This document shows positions 15,355 through 22,044 of a stretch of DNA of 64,000 nucleotides, piece by piece; position 1 is the first letter of the stretch, and every line of letters starts with the position of its first letter. Under the pieces are notes generated by a model. It had not been told where the DNA came from. It did not search any database and saw only the letters and a list, made by a program, of their open reading frames with translations. Both the position numbers and the translations under genes were made by a program. Origin of the DNA: Hydractinia symbiolongicarpus (Eukaryota > Cnidaria > Hydrozoa > Anthoathecata > Hydractiniidae); assembly GCF_029227915.1 (NCBI RefSeq), contig NC_079876.1:9240001-9304000 (forward strand). The letters are read 5' to 3'.

Positions 15355-15360
15355 TAAATA
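15355..15360. repeat. Left target-site duplication (TAAATA/TAAAT)
   Basis: The satellite monomer ends ...ATTTAAATAAAT and resumes at 31945 as TAAATAAGTCATT. Undisturbed monomers of the same subtype (about 11641) read ATTTAAATAAATAAGTCATT. TAAAT is therefore duplicated, or TAAATA if the A at 15360 is counted as flank. Polintons are known for 6-bp duplications. Confidence 0.85.
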
Positions 15361-15633
15361 GAGATAGGAAAATCCCAATGTTAGGACAGACCCCGTTAGC
15401 ACTTTCCCATCCCACGTCAATTTATAGATCATCCACATCAAATCAACGATAGAAGAGTCCATAAAATCCATGTGCACTTTACTACTTTACGTTAAATAAG
15501 CGGGCATGATCCATTAAATCAACGATATCTGTCCAAAACCCCCTCCCCCGCCGTGTCCCCCGGGCCCCCTCCCCGTCCCATGGGTCCCTACCCACCCTCA
15601 TCTGTCGTGCCTTATAATTTATAGTGTTATGTG
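15360..15633 (+). repeat. Left terminal inverted repeat (274 bp)
   Basis: It is the reverse complement of 31671-31944 with three mismatches (T/C in the CTTTACTACTTTACG stretch, C/A in CTGTCCAAAA, T/C in GTGCCTTATA). The terminus is 5'-AG, as in other Polintons. An internal C-rich tract (15539-15598) is the complement of a G-run cluster. In protein-primed replication such termini are the origins. No terminal-protein attachment can be seen from DNA alone. Confidence 0.96.
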
Positions 15634-15651
15634 TTATGTGTTATGTGTTAT
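15624..15651 (+). repeat. Microsatellite (GTGTTAT)x4 at the TIR inner edge
   Basis: Four perfect copies of GTGTTAT start inside the last 10 bp of the left TIR and run past its edge. The right TIR has only one equivalent unit, so the repeat expanded on the left side only and now marks the end of TIR identity. Confidence 0.9.
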
Positions 15652-15659
15652 GTGTGTCT

Positions 15660-15684
15660 ATCTTTACCAGAAACAAGTAAAGAT
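15660..15684 (-). terminator. Hairpin downstream of the small minus-strand gene
   Basis: The arms ATCTTTAC and GTAAAGAT pair perfectly (8 bp) around a 9-base loop. It lies 19 bases beyond the stop of the minus-strand gene at 15704. The 25-bp sequence matches, at 24 of 25 positions on the opposite strand, the hairpin after the integrase (24621-24645). A 3'-end or terminator role is inferred from position only. Confidence 0.5.
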
Positions 15685-15703
15685 GATTGCAACATTGCAA
15701 GGT

Positions 15704-16040
15704 TTAGCGCCACATAATGTCATAACTGAAGAATTGATTTTGATGATTATTTTGAGATTGTTTGAGACCATTTGATCTGACAAAGGCATCACCCTTGAAA
15801 CTATAATCCTTTAATTCATCACAAAGTCTTGCGGGCAACCATGTCTTATATTTATTTCCCATTCTATCTTGAACCTCCGCATACATAGTGTTTTTCAGAA
15901 AGAGCACCAGGTCTTGATATTTCCATCTCTTTCACATATTTAACAAGGTAAATATCGTTTTTAGGCAGCTCTCTCCACTTTATGATCGGAGTAACTTGTT
16001 CTATGTTTTGTTCAAATTCTTCAACTGTTGGAAAAGCCAT
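15704..16040 (-). pseudogene. Small Polinton protein of unknown function, frameshifted
   Basis: Two overlapping minus-strand frames together look like one protein of about 110 residues. The N-terminal part reads from ATG at 16040 (an in-frame ATG at 16055 adds five residues) and stops at 15864. The C-terminal part (to 15704) continues in another frame with residues such as DRMGNKYKTWLPARLCDELK. The frames would join near an A5 run around 15896-15900, so a one-base indel is the simplest explanation; programmed frameshifting is possible but no classic slippery site plus pseudoknot is evident. The protein is basic and aromatic with no membrane segment. I do not recognise a domain. It lies at the left end, transcribed toward the TIR, with a hairpin just after its stop. 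Similar small proteins occur beside the TIR in other invertebrate Polintons as far as I recall, with no known role. Confidence 0.6.
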
Positions 16041-16055
16041 TGTGTTTATATTCAC

Positions 16056-16300
16056 GATTACATCTCTTTATACCACTTTATAGATTCTATCGGAACGCAG
16101 TTTTTGTTATCTTGTAAAACCATCTGTCAATCAAACGCTTATAACAATAGGATTTTACATATTTTACATACCAGAAAGTTGTTTACATAAGAAAAAAGTC
16201 AAAACGAAAGTAGCCGTTGCTAAGGATATTTGGTATGTAAGGAATGCATTGTTTCTCTATTGTTATTCTGGCTTGATTGACATTTAATTGACGTCATTCT
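16056..16300. other. AT-rich intergenic segment (245 bp)
   Basis: It separates the stop of the 393-residue gene from the start of the small left-end gene, both on the minus strand, so it should hold the small gene's promoter. It is AT-rich, with TTTACAT repeats near 16152-16186. No open frame, strong hairpin or RNA gene was seen. Confidence 0.6.
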
Positions 16301-17482
16301 TTATCTAAACAAATACCATATGAAATAACCTGTTGTCATAACAATCACAAGAGCGATCTTCTCATCTTCGTGTGTAGGAGGAGTATCTTTGTGGTAAGGT
16401 GCAGTAATGTGTTTATCTGTAGTATCCACGTGGTGTACGGTAATGTGTTTATCAGGATGGATATCAGGATGATCGGGTGTTACCAGCTTCTTTTTAGTTA
16501 TCTTATGTGATTCGGTAACATTGACCTTTCGATTAATACCGATGGTAAGATCCTCACCCGATATCAAAATCTTGTTGTTGTAACCAACCACACCGGTCTT
16601 AATTCTGAGATTCATGTCACTAGGTAACATATAAATACCTTGTCCAACCGAATAATCAACCTTACTTGAAGCGTAGTTTAACGTATCCTGATAACGTTTA
16701 ATGTCCTCCTGAATATCGACCCTACGGTTAACAATGTCCTCAAGGTTATTCATAAAAACTTTTTGGGCGGTCAGAGCACTTGAATCATTACCGAGGATGG
16801 AGGATCGCGCTGAGGCTTGAGAACTAAGAACAAGATATGCATAGGCCCTGACACTGCTCGAGATCTTCACAAGGCCCGTTTTTGTAAATCCATCGGATTT
16901 TTCCACAATCCACCGCGTCATGGAGTCGTTTGTGAAATAACTTAACCCCGGAGTCGGATATTCTTTACGTCTTTTTTGATATGAGCTGAAAAAGTTCTGA
17001 CCCCTGTATTTCATGGGGTTGGGATCAACTCCATAATCGCCGCAGATTTTTAAAAACTCCTCATTTGAATAGGGATTGTCGTATCGATTGAAGCTATCCT
17101 CAAAGGGTAGAGGTGTCTGTAGGCGCTTAATGATTCGCCTAATGTGATAATACACATGAAAACGATATATTGACCTGACCATAGATCTACCATCCTTCAG
17201 GTGTTCCGAACTTACCCCACAGGCACTTGAAGCGCACCAAGTGGCGAAATTTAGCTGGGTTTGCCATAATCTAAAAGGTTGCTCATTCCAAATTCTCATA
17301 CGTTGCGCGTTATGACTAAGTTCATAATTGGTAAAAATATTAGGAAAGGAAGCGGGGAAAGAGCCACTTTCGGACACAATAATGGCCTGTTTGTACAGAT
17401 CCCTAGCACCCAATATTTGAAGATCCCGCCCCCCATTTGGCTTATATGCCGCATTCGGGTTATATCTGAAAATGTCATCCAT
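16301..17482 (-). CDS. 393-aa Polinton protein, C-terminally anchored, probably structural
   Basis: The function is not established. Residues 60-125 form a conserved-looking block rich in Trp, Cys and basic residues (RLWQTQLNFATWCASSACG at 71-89), followed by an aromatic/basic helix region. Residues 135-330 look globular and polar. Residues 338-371 are His/Asp/Thr-rich with imperfect HxDTxDKHIT repeats. Residues 375-391 are a hydrophobic segment followed only by LFR, consistent with a tail-anchored membrane protein. The start at 17482 leaves a 38-bp gap to the divergent capsid-module gene, so the two probably share a bidirectional promoter. The large size, intact frame and position beside the capsid genes suggest a virion or entry-associated protein. 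That is inference. It does not look like the adenain-type protease: no His...Asp/Glu...Cys arrangement was found. Confidence 0.85.
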   Translation of the reverse strand: MDDIFRYNPNAAYKPNGGRDLQILGARDLYKQAIIVSESGSFPASFPNIFTNYELSHNAQRMRIWNEQPFRLWQTQLNFATWCASSACGVSSEHLKDGRSMVRSIYRFHVYYHIRRIIKRLQTPLPFEDSFNRYDNPYSNEEFLKICGDYGVDPNPMKYRGQNFFSSYQKRRKEYPTPGLSYFTNDSMTRWIVEKSDGFTKTGLVKISSSVRAYAYLVLSSQASARSSILGNDSSALTAQKVFMNNLEDIVNRRVDIQEDIKRYQDTLNYASSKVDYSVGQGIYMLPSDMNLRIKTGVVGYNNKILISGEDLTIGINRKVNVTESHKITKKKLVTPDHPDIHPDKHITVHHVDTTDKHITAPYHKDTPPTHEDEKIALVIVMTTGYFIWYLFR

Positions 17483-17520
17483 TCTTTGATTTAAATATAT
17501 TCACAATCTCTAATATAATA
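17483..17520. promoter_or_regulatory. Bidirectional intergenic promoter region, capsid module
   Basis: 38 bp of almost pure AT lie between divergent start codons. It contains CTAATATAATA (17510-17520) directly before the plus-strand ATG. The same 11-mer occurs at 23357-23367 in the other divergent intergenic region of the element, 3 bp before its plus-strand ATG. A TATA/late-promoter-like role is inferred. Confidence 0.5.
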
Positions 17521-18084
17521 ATGTATATCACAATAAAGGACGTAAATAGCGAGAAGAAAATCTATTTGTATCAACCGATAGACAACTCACATGGTACAAA
17601 GGAGGTTGCGATCGTGGAGACGTTTTCGGATAATGTCACATATGTAGCTACAGCTCCAATAGATATACCCTTGGCTGATGGAGTTACCACGGTTAGGTTA
17701 CAACAGGGTCAGCACTACACGGGGAGGGAGTTGAATTCAATCGTGAGAGGTGATGTAAAATCAACACAACTAGCTAGAAACTCTAAGTTGAGTAAAATAT
17801 TCAATCTAGGGGGTATAACGGAACTACATTTTAATCTTAATGAATTGGATAACTCGTTAAATCTTAAAGATGGTGAATATAGCAACAACCTGATGACATA
17901 TCATATATCCGAGTATGGTGGTGATTTTACATATATTGAACCGAAAAATCCGCAATATAAGAAACTAAAGAAAGGTTTACTTCAATCACTTACCATGAGA
18001 GTCACAGGTCAGGATGGTAAGGTGCTATGGGGTGGTATGAAGACAACAGTTACCCTACACATAAGAGATACGGCGGACAGATGA
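17521..18084 (+). CDS. Candidate minor capsid (penton-like) protein, 187 aa
   Basis: It lies directly upstream of the major capsid candidate and the ATPase, the usual place of the single jelly-roll minor capsid protein in Polintons. The protein looks mostly beta-rich: alternating hydrophobic stretches at the N terminus (MYITIKDV), a middle LHFNLNELDNSLNLKDG segment, and a C-terminal strand-like SLTMRVTGQDGKVLWGGMK followed by TTVTLHIRD. No signal peptide or membrane segment is present. The length suits a single jelly-roll fold. There is no sequence motif that proves the assignment; it rests on gene order, size and beta character. A structural model showing an eight-stranded jelly roll would confirm it. 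The start is the first ATG after the AT-rich divergent promoter. Confidence 0.7.
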   Translation: MYITIKDVNSEKKIYLYQPIDNSHGTKEVAIVETFSDNVTYVATAPIDIPLADGVTTVRLQQGQHYTGRELNSIVRGDVKSTQLARNSKLSKIFNLGGITELHFNLNELDNSLNLKDGEYSNNLMTYHISEYGGDFTYIEPKNPQYKKLKKGLLQSLTMRVTGQDGKVLWGGMKTTVTLHIRDTADR

Positions 18085-18139
18085 TACCGTAGCATTAACC
18101 GAATTAAAGTAAAATAAAATAAAAGTAATATGGAATAGC

Positions 18140-19459
18140 ATGGAATACGGGAAAAAGTTAAACCCAGAGCGTTCACTTAGGATCGCACATGGCGTAAAAG
18201 GAACGCATCAAAAATTAATTGTCACTCACAACCCAAGTGAGATTGATCAGAACCAGTTACTCCTGATTAGGTTCCCTAATTTAGGTAACGATGATGTCAT
18301 TGTTCCTGGTACTTCGAAAATAAGTTTCGACGTTGAACTCGAGTCAAAAGTCGATACGAAGAGAACATTGGTCTCTAACATAGGGAGGGCAATTGCAAAA
18401 AAGTTAGCTATCAAGTTCGAGGGTACCGAGATTCTGAGCATTGATGACTTTGATCTTTTCGGGTGCTACAGAGATTTATGGTTAACCAAGTCTGAAAAAA
18501 GAAATGCAATAAGACAAGGTATCATCTTTGATGAAGGGTGCACGGAAAATTGCATGAAACTGAGAGTTGGAGCCGCGGATAAAGACGCATCGGAGGTAGC
18601 GGACAAAGCAATCTATGATGCATACAAAAACAAGTTCACCATACCGCTGGATTTTGAAATGTTAGATAGCACGATCCCATATTATCAGGCTGGATTAGGT
18701 AATAGGCTGTGTTATGAGATAACATTCAACAATTATGACAGGGTAGTATTATCAACACCAACCAAACCTTCCGGTGCCACATCGGCACCGGCGCCGGATG
18801 CTAAATACAAAATCTCCAACATATCTCTCGAATATGAGATTGTGACACAACCCACACTAGCCAGATTCATCTCAAATGAATACCAAAACATGGCCGTACT
18901 CTATGAGAGATTTCTGAGACATAGACAAATTAGGGTGGATAAGTCGGACACAACGTGGAATTGGTCATTCAATACACCGTGCAAGTCCCTGAAGGGTATA
19001 TTGGTTCTGTTTGAGGAAGAGAAAGCTTACAAACGAGATACCGGTAGGTTCTACAATCCTAAGATCAAAAAGGTATCCGCCATAGTTGAGGGTAAGCCTA
19101 ACCAACTTTTCGCTCAGGGGATGCAACCGTTTGAGCATTACGGTGAAATTTGTAAGTATTTCGCGGAGGGCAAACAAAGGGATGGTAACGCCGGTGAAAT
19201 ACAGAAACATCTGCAACTACATGATGTGAAGGTCGCGGACTACCTAACCACGAAATATGCCCTATGGCTGGATTTCAGAACCATAGATGAAAACTCGCTG
19301 CACGGGACCGGCCGACGGATTGAAAATGCGAGCGAGGGCATCACACTGCAAGTTGAAAAGACGGCCGAAACCGCGGGATCCTTAAACGCCTACATATATC
19401 TAATCATGGATGCTCAATTAAATATTCAAAACGGTGAAATTATGGATGTACTATATTAA
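18140..19459 (+). CDS. Candidate major capsid protein (double jelly-roll type), 439 aa
   Basis: The major capsid protein is expected between the minor capsid gene and the packaging ATPase, and this is the only large gene there. It is soluble, without membrane segments or signal peptide, and rich in short strand-like stretches. Recognisable Polinton-type features include an N-terminal PERSLRIAHGVKGTHQKL, a YRDLWLTKSEKRNAIRQGI block near residues 112-130, and a C terminus ending in strands (SLNAYIYLIMDAQLNIQNGE). At 439 residues it is shorter than many Polinton or adenovirus hexon-like capsid proteins, but long enough for two jelly rolls. Residues about 209-219 (KPSGATSAPAP) look like a flexible linker or loop. 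Its stop lies one base before the preferred ATPase start, which suggests one transcript. The jelly-roll fold is inferred, not visible. Confidence 0.75.
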   Translation: MEYGKKLNPERSLRIAHGVKGTHQKLIVTHNPSEIDQNQLLLIRFPNLGNDDVIVPGTSKISFDVELESKVDTKRTLVSNIGRAIAKKLAIKFEGTEILSIDDFDLFGCYRDLWLTKSEKRNAIRQGIIFDEGCTENCMKLRVGAADKDASEVADKAIYDAYKNKFTIPLDFEMLDSTIPYYQAGLGNRLCYEITFNNYDRVVLSTPTKPSGATSAPAPDAKYKISNISLEYEIVTQPTLARFISNEYQNMAVLYERFLRHRQIRVDKSDTTWNWSFNTPCKSLKGILVLFEEEKAYKRDTGRFYNPKIKKVSAIVEGKPNQLFAQGMQPFEHYGEICKYFAEGKQRDGNAGEIQKHLQLHDVKVADYLTTKYALWLDFRTIDENSLHGTGRRIENASEGITLQVEKTAETAGSLNAYIYLIMDAQLNIQNGEIMDVLY

Positions 19460-19460
19460 G

Positions 19461-20057
19461 ATGGACTACATGAAAGATCCTCACACGGCACTATTCGTCG
19501 GTCCAACGGGCTGCGGAAAATCCAAACGCGTAGTAACACTACTAGAGAGTGAATACTTTGATCACTTCGATTTCATTGTGATTATATGTCCAACATTAAG
19601 ATGGAACAAGACATATATGGGGAGTAACTGGTTCTGGAGGGATAGATATGTGATTCTAATTGAGCCCATGGGTATGTTGTACGAATGGATTCAAAAGATG
19701 ACGGATTTCTGTGCCGGGTACAAAACATTATTCCTGATCGATGACATCATCGCGGATGAGAAACTGGACAAAAAGAGGCAACCACTGCTGGAGCTGGCCA
19801 TCAGCGGTCGGCATCGAAACCACTCCATGTGGCTACTCACACAATCATACACAGCGATACCGAAGAATTTACGAAGGCAGGCAAAAATGTTATATGTGTG
19901 GTATCCGAAGGACAGGGATGATCTCGCAACCATCCACAAAGAGAATGATGTCATTGAATCGTCGGAGATCCAGAAGGTCAAGGAAAGGCTGAAAGATGGC
20001 AAATATACACATTTAGTCATGAGGATGGAATCTCCACGAACTCACGTGATTTGCTAG
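19461..20057 (+). CDS. A32/FtsK-HerA type DNA-packaging ATPase, 198 aa
   Basis: It would hydrolyse ATP to drive genome packaging into the capsid. Walker A is GPTGCGKS (residues 14-21). Walker B is LFLIDD (90-95). A Gln-containing sensor segment, WLLTQSY, follows at 124-130, and ISGRHRNH (114-121) could supply an arginine finger. Length and motif order fit the compact A32-like ATPases of Polintons, virophages and poxviruses. I chose ATG 19461, one base after the capsid stop. An in-frame ATG at 19434 would overlap the capsid gene by 26 bp and add nine residues. A perfect hairpin begins 12 bases after the stop, suggesting the end of the capsid transcript. Confidence 0.93.
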   Translation: MDYMKDPHTALFVGPTGCGKSKRVVTLLESEYFDHFDFIVIICPTLRWNKTYMGSNWFWRDRYVILIEPMGMLYEWIQKMTDFCAGYKTLFLIDDIIADEKLDKKRQPLLELAISGRHRNHSMWLLTQSYTAIPKNLRRQAKMLYVWYPKDRDDLATIHKENDVIESSEIQKVKERLKDGKYTHLVMRMESPRTHVIC

Positions 20058-20068
20058 AATGGGCATTT

Positions 20069-20093
20069 TTTGTTACAAGACTCTTGTAACAAA
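20069..20093 (+). terminator. Perfect hairpin after the ATPase gene
   Basis: The arms TTTGTTACAAG and CTTGTAACAAA pair perfectly around ACT. It follows GGGCATTTTT, 11 bases after the ATPase stop. The TGTTAC...GTAACA core recurs at 22008, 26009 and 27180, each time just after a gene. A 3'-end processing or termination role is inferred. Confidence 0.6.
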
Positions 20094-20128
20094 TCTATAG
20101 GAAAACTACAGTACTATCCTACAATACC

Positions 20129-20743
20129 ATGATAGAATATATAAATTTCATATTACTGGTGACAGCCCTGGCGCTATTGCTGGTATTGGTTAGTTTTTGC
20201 CTTTTTTGTATTAAAAAATACCTATCGCTATTGAAAATGGCTGAAACGGCAATTGACAACCTAATTTTTATCGATGAACGGGATGAACGGGATGATGGGA
20301 AGAGACAGAAATTGCTCGAGTGCGTGCTGACCGGGAATAGCAAGTTATATCTTGGTAAGATGTATACGGAGGTGGAGATACAGAAGCTCAAGAATGATGA
20401 GGTGGATAAACTGTTCACCATATACGAGGCTAAACTATCCGGTCAAATGGTAAAGTCTTTGGGACAGTCAATAATCCACATGTACTCCATAGGAGCCTGT
20501 ACAGCTCTCGGTATAAAAAATCAAAAAGCTCTGAGTGATGACCTGGAGAATGATCCTTTCTTAAACTCGGCACTCCAAAGGTTCACATGTGATCTATATT
20601 ATAAGTTCGGATCACTACTATCACCAATCAGTGTAGGTTTAATAACAGGTAGGCATTATATCGCGGGAAAAAATTTAAACAATATCGATACGGATACTAA
20701 AGATGTCGGATACTCCAGTTCAGGTGACAACGAAGAACCCTAA
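20129..20743 (+). CDS. Membrane-anchored Polinton protein of unknown function, 204 aa
   Basis: Residues 5-28 form one strong hydrophobic segment (FILLVTALALLLVLVSFCLF) followed by Lys residues, so the protein is likely inserted with a short N terminus and a large cytosolic or virion-interior domain. The rest is a soluble helical domain with a charged stretch (IDERDERDDGK) and a conserved-looking core, LSGQMVKSLGQSIIHMYSIG. The C terminus is acidic and polar. I recall comparable proteins in invertebrate Polintons with no assigned role. It opens a run of five small plus-strand genes after the ATPase hairpin, and its last 41 bases overlap the next gene in another frame. A virion membrane protein is plausible but unproven. 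Confidence 0.8.
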   Translation: MIEYINFILLVTALALLLVLVSFCLFCIKKYLSLLKMAETAIDNLIFIDERDERDDGKRQKLLECVLTGNSKLYLGKMYTEVEIQKLKNDEVDKLFTIYEAKLSGQMVKSLGQSIIHMYSIGACTALGIKNQKALSDDLENDPFLNSALQRFTCDLYYKFGSLLSPISVGLITGRHYIAGKNLNNIDTDTKDVGYSSSGDNEEP

Positions 20744-21119
20744 AAAGGTTGAGGCTGGTAAGAGGGTGGCCGAATTCAACCGCAAACAGAGGGAAGACTA
20801 TAAAAGATTGCTCATGGCACAGAAGGAGATACAGTCGGCACCTCAGACACAAACCCCGCCGGCACCTCAGACACACTCAGCACCTCAGACACAGTTGGAG
20901 GATCCTAAGGATATTGTCATTGATGATTCTGTGACAGATGGCCCTAAACACGGTGTAGTGAACTACACAATAATGGGTGGTGGTGTGATAGTTATGCTAC
21001 TAATTGGAGCGTTGGTGGTCTATAAAAATAAGGACAAAAATATTAAGGTGAAGGGTACCCCACCAAGTAACTCAGGTAATAAAAAAACTATGAGAATAAG
21101 TAAGCTTGAAATGGAATAA
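20703..21119 (+). CDS. Small single-pass membrane protein with Pro/Gln repeat, 138 aa
   Basis: The N-terminal basic region (PKKVEAGKRVAEFNRKQRED, residues 13-32) is followed by imperfect APQTQ/APQTH repeats at 46-64, an acidic patch (66-79), a transmembrane segment at 88-107 (YTIMGGGVIVMLLIGALVVY) and a basic tail. The design resembles a small virion membrane protein with a nucleic-acid-friendly basic head. No enzyme motif is seen. It overlaps the preceding gene by 41 bp in another frame, which supports co-transcription. The APQT repeats correspond to a 15-18 bp DNA repeat near 20835-20893 and could vary in copy number. I recall similar short proteins in other invertebrate Polintons, without known function. 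Confidence 0.78.
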   Translation: MSDTPVQVTTKNPKKVEAGKRVAEFNRKQREDYKRLLMAQKEIQSAPQTQTPPAPQTHSAPQTQLEDPKDIVIDDSVTDGPKHGVVNYTIMGGGVIVMLLIGALVVYKNKDKNIKVKGTPPSNSGNKKTMRISKLEME

Positions 21120-21127
21120 AGGGATAA

Positions 21128-21137
21128 TATCGCGATA
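21128..21137. promoter_or_regulatory. TATCGCGATA palindrome in intergenic gap
   Basis: A perfect 10-bp palindrome sits in the 44-bp gap between the 138-aa and 75-aa genes. It could be a binding site. It is too short to be convincing as a hairpin and could be chance. Confidence 0.25.
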
Positions 21138-21163
21138 CTATAATCTTGAAGTAAATATAAGAC

Positions 21164-21391
21164 ATGGATAAGAAAAGTATAGTCAACGATATTTATAAAG
21201 CATCGGTCGTATGCGTTTTCGCTGTAGGCTATTCAATGCTCGGGAAAAAGGTATTAAAAATGACACCACCCTCAATTCAGAAGTTTGACCTGGAAGATAC
21301 CGGAAAGCTTGTAGCCATAGTCGCCGCAAGTGAAATGACAAGAGAATATCTAGTTAAGCAAAAAATTATACCTGAAACTATAAATATATAA
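21164..21391 (+). CDS. Small membrane protein of unknown function, 75 aa
   Basis: It is a compact protein with a hydrophobic segment at residues 10-26 (YKASVVCVFAVGYSML), then a Lys pair, a polar PPSIQKFDLEDTGK segment and a second moderately hydrophobic helix (LVAIVAASE). One or two membrane passes are possible. The KFDLEDTGK...REYLVKQKIIP pattern looks family-specific, and I recall similar short ORFs in related elements. The stop codon TAA shares its last A with the ATG of the next gene (TAATG, 21389-21393), a translational coupling arrangement typical of compact viral genomes. Confidence 0.75.
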   Translation: MDKKSIVNDIYKASVVCVFAVGYSMLGKKVLKMTPPSIQKFDLEDTGKLVAIVAASEMTREYLVKQKIIPETINI

Positions 21392-21534
21392 TGTTGCGAA
21401 TACTGGAATGGTTGGTCTGGGTTTTATGCCAGCGCAAGAAAGTTGAGAGGATTTTACCCAAGGTGGAATACATCGATACCGAGGTCATAGACGACTCTGA
21501 TGTCATAGACTCCGAGGCTATCGTATTAAAATAA
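21391..21534 (+). CDS. 47-aa ORF overlapping the previous stop, membrane-proximal acidic protein
   Basis: It starts at the ATG embedded in TAATG and ends with TAA at 21532-21534. The first 13 residues are hydrophobic and Trp-rich (MLRILEWLVWVLC), followed by a basic segment (QRKKVER) and an acidic tail (DTEVIDDSDVIDSEA). This gives the shape of a minimal membrane anchor with a charged tail. No family is recognised. Evidence that it is real: it fills the otherwise unexplained 173-bp gap in a packed gene run, has a one-base overlap with its neighbour, and has a composition unlike random frame. It remains possible that it is not translated. Confidence 0.55.
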   Translation: MLRILEWLVWVLCQRKKVERILPKVEYIDTEVIDDSDVIDSEAIVLK

Positions 21535-21564
21535 CGCCACTATATTATACCGGATTATATAAAC

Positions 21565-21990
21565 ATGGCTTCAATTGCAATGATGTTGGGAGGTGCCTTC
21601 GCGAACGCTTTGGCCTTCACCGGATCAAGCTACCTCTTTTCAAGTTTATCAAAGGATAGGATAGATAAGGAACGGAAGCGGCATGATCTGGCCATAGAAC
21701 AGCTGCAGAAGGCTCAGGTTATATGGCAACGTAAAAGACAAGAGAGGGTTGACTTTATCAATAAGAAGCTCAGACTTGAGAAGAAGGCCGAGGGTAAATT
21801 CACGGAGCTGGATGACGCGATGCGGGAATATAAAAAAGTATTTGGAGGATCACCTCTCACAGATATTCCGCGCAGGCCCGTATTGAGCGACTTTTATACA
21901 CCCAGCAATGGCCAGCATGAACGGGAATTGGCATTTATCGCGCTAAGCATGATCGGTGTCGGGGGTGCCGTGTGGTATTTCGAAAAATAG
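21565..21990 (+). CDS. Coiled-coil protein with hydrophobic ends, 141 aa
   Basis: The N terminus is hydrophobic and small-residue rich (MASIAMMLGGAFANALAFTG, residues 1-20). Residues 30-92 form a highly charged helical or coiled-coil region, a Pro-rich linker follows (SPLTDIPRRPVLSDFYTP), and residues 121-138 form a second hydrophobic segment ending in YFEK. Both ends could sit in or on a membrane with the charged helix between them. I recall close relatives in cnidarian-type Polintons, where the function is unknown. It ends the plus-strand run. A perfect hairpin in the 54-bp gap to the convergent 426-aa gene could end both transcripts. Confidence 0.8.
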   Translation: MASIAMMLGGAFANALAFTGSSYLFSSLSKDRIDKERKRHDLAIEQLQKAQVIWQRKRQERVDFINKKLRLEKKAEGKFTELDDAMREYKKVFGGSPLTDIPRRPVLSDFYTPSNGQHERELAFIALSMIGVGGAVWYFEK

Positions 21991-22007
21991 TACTATACCG
22001 TGGGTAT

Positions 22008-22032
22008 TATGTTACATGTGTCATGTAACATA
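22008..22032. terminator. Perfect hairpin between convergent genes
   Basis: The arms TATGTTACATG and CATGTAACATA (11 bp) pair around TGT. It lies 17 bases after the plus-strand stop (21990) and 12 bases from the stop of the minus-strand gene (22045), so it could serve both directions. It is preceded on the plus strand by GGGTATTA, as at other hairpins of this set. Confidence 0.6.
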
Positions 22033-22044
22033 TATTCGGAATAG

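Larger units (their letters stand above)
1..15359 (+). repeat. Satellite array, ~372-bp monomer, left block
   Basis: About 41 head-to-tail monomers in one orientation. The landmark GGGCGCTGTGGTAGCGC recurs at about 67, 439, 812, 1185, 1559 and 1932, giving spacings of 372-374 bp. Each monomer also carries TGTGGGACCAATCCTAGC, ACCAACATGTATTTAGCGA and GATTGACTGTGGGACT blocks. Monomers belong to several subtypes, for example a TTTTTCAGGTAT form and a CGATATTTTTCTCATAT form, which alternate in higher-order patterns. No gene is supported here: the recurring 75-93 codon open frames are monomer frames that are closed by stops in other monomers. This is consistent with pericentromeric or other heterochromatic satellite. 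I do not recognise the family. Confidence 0.97.
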
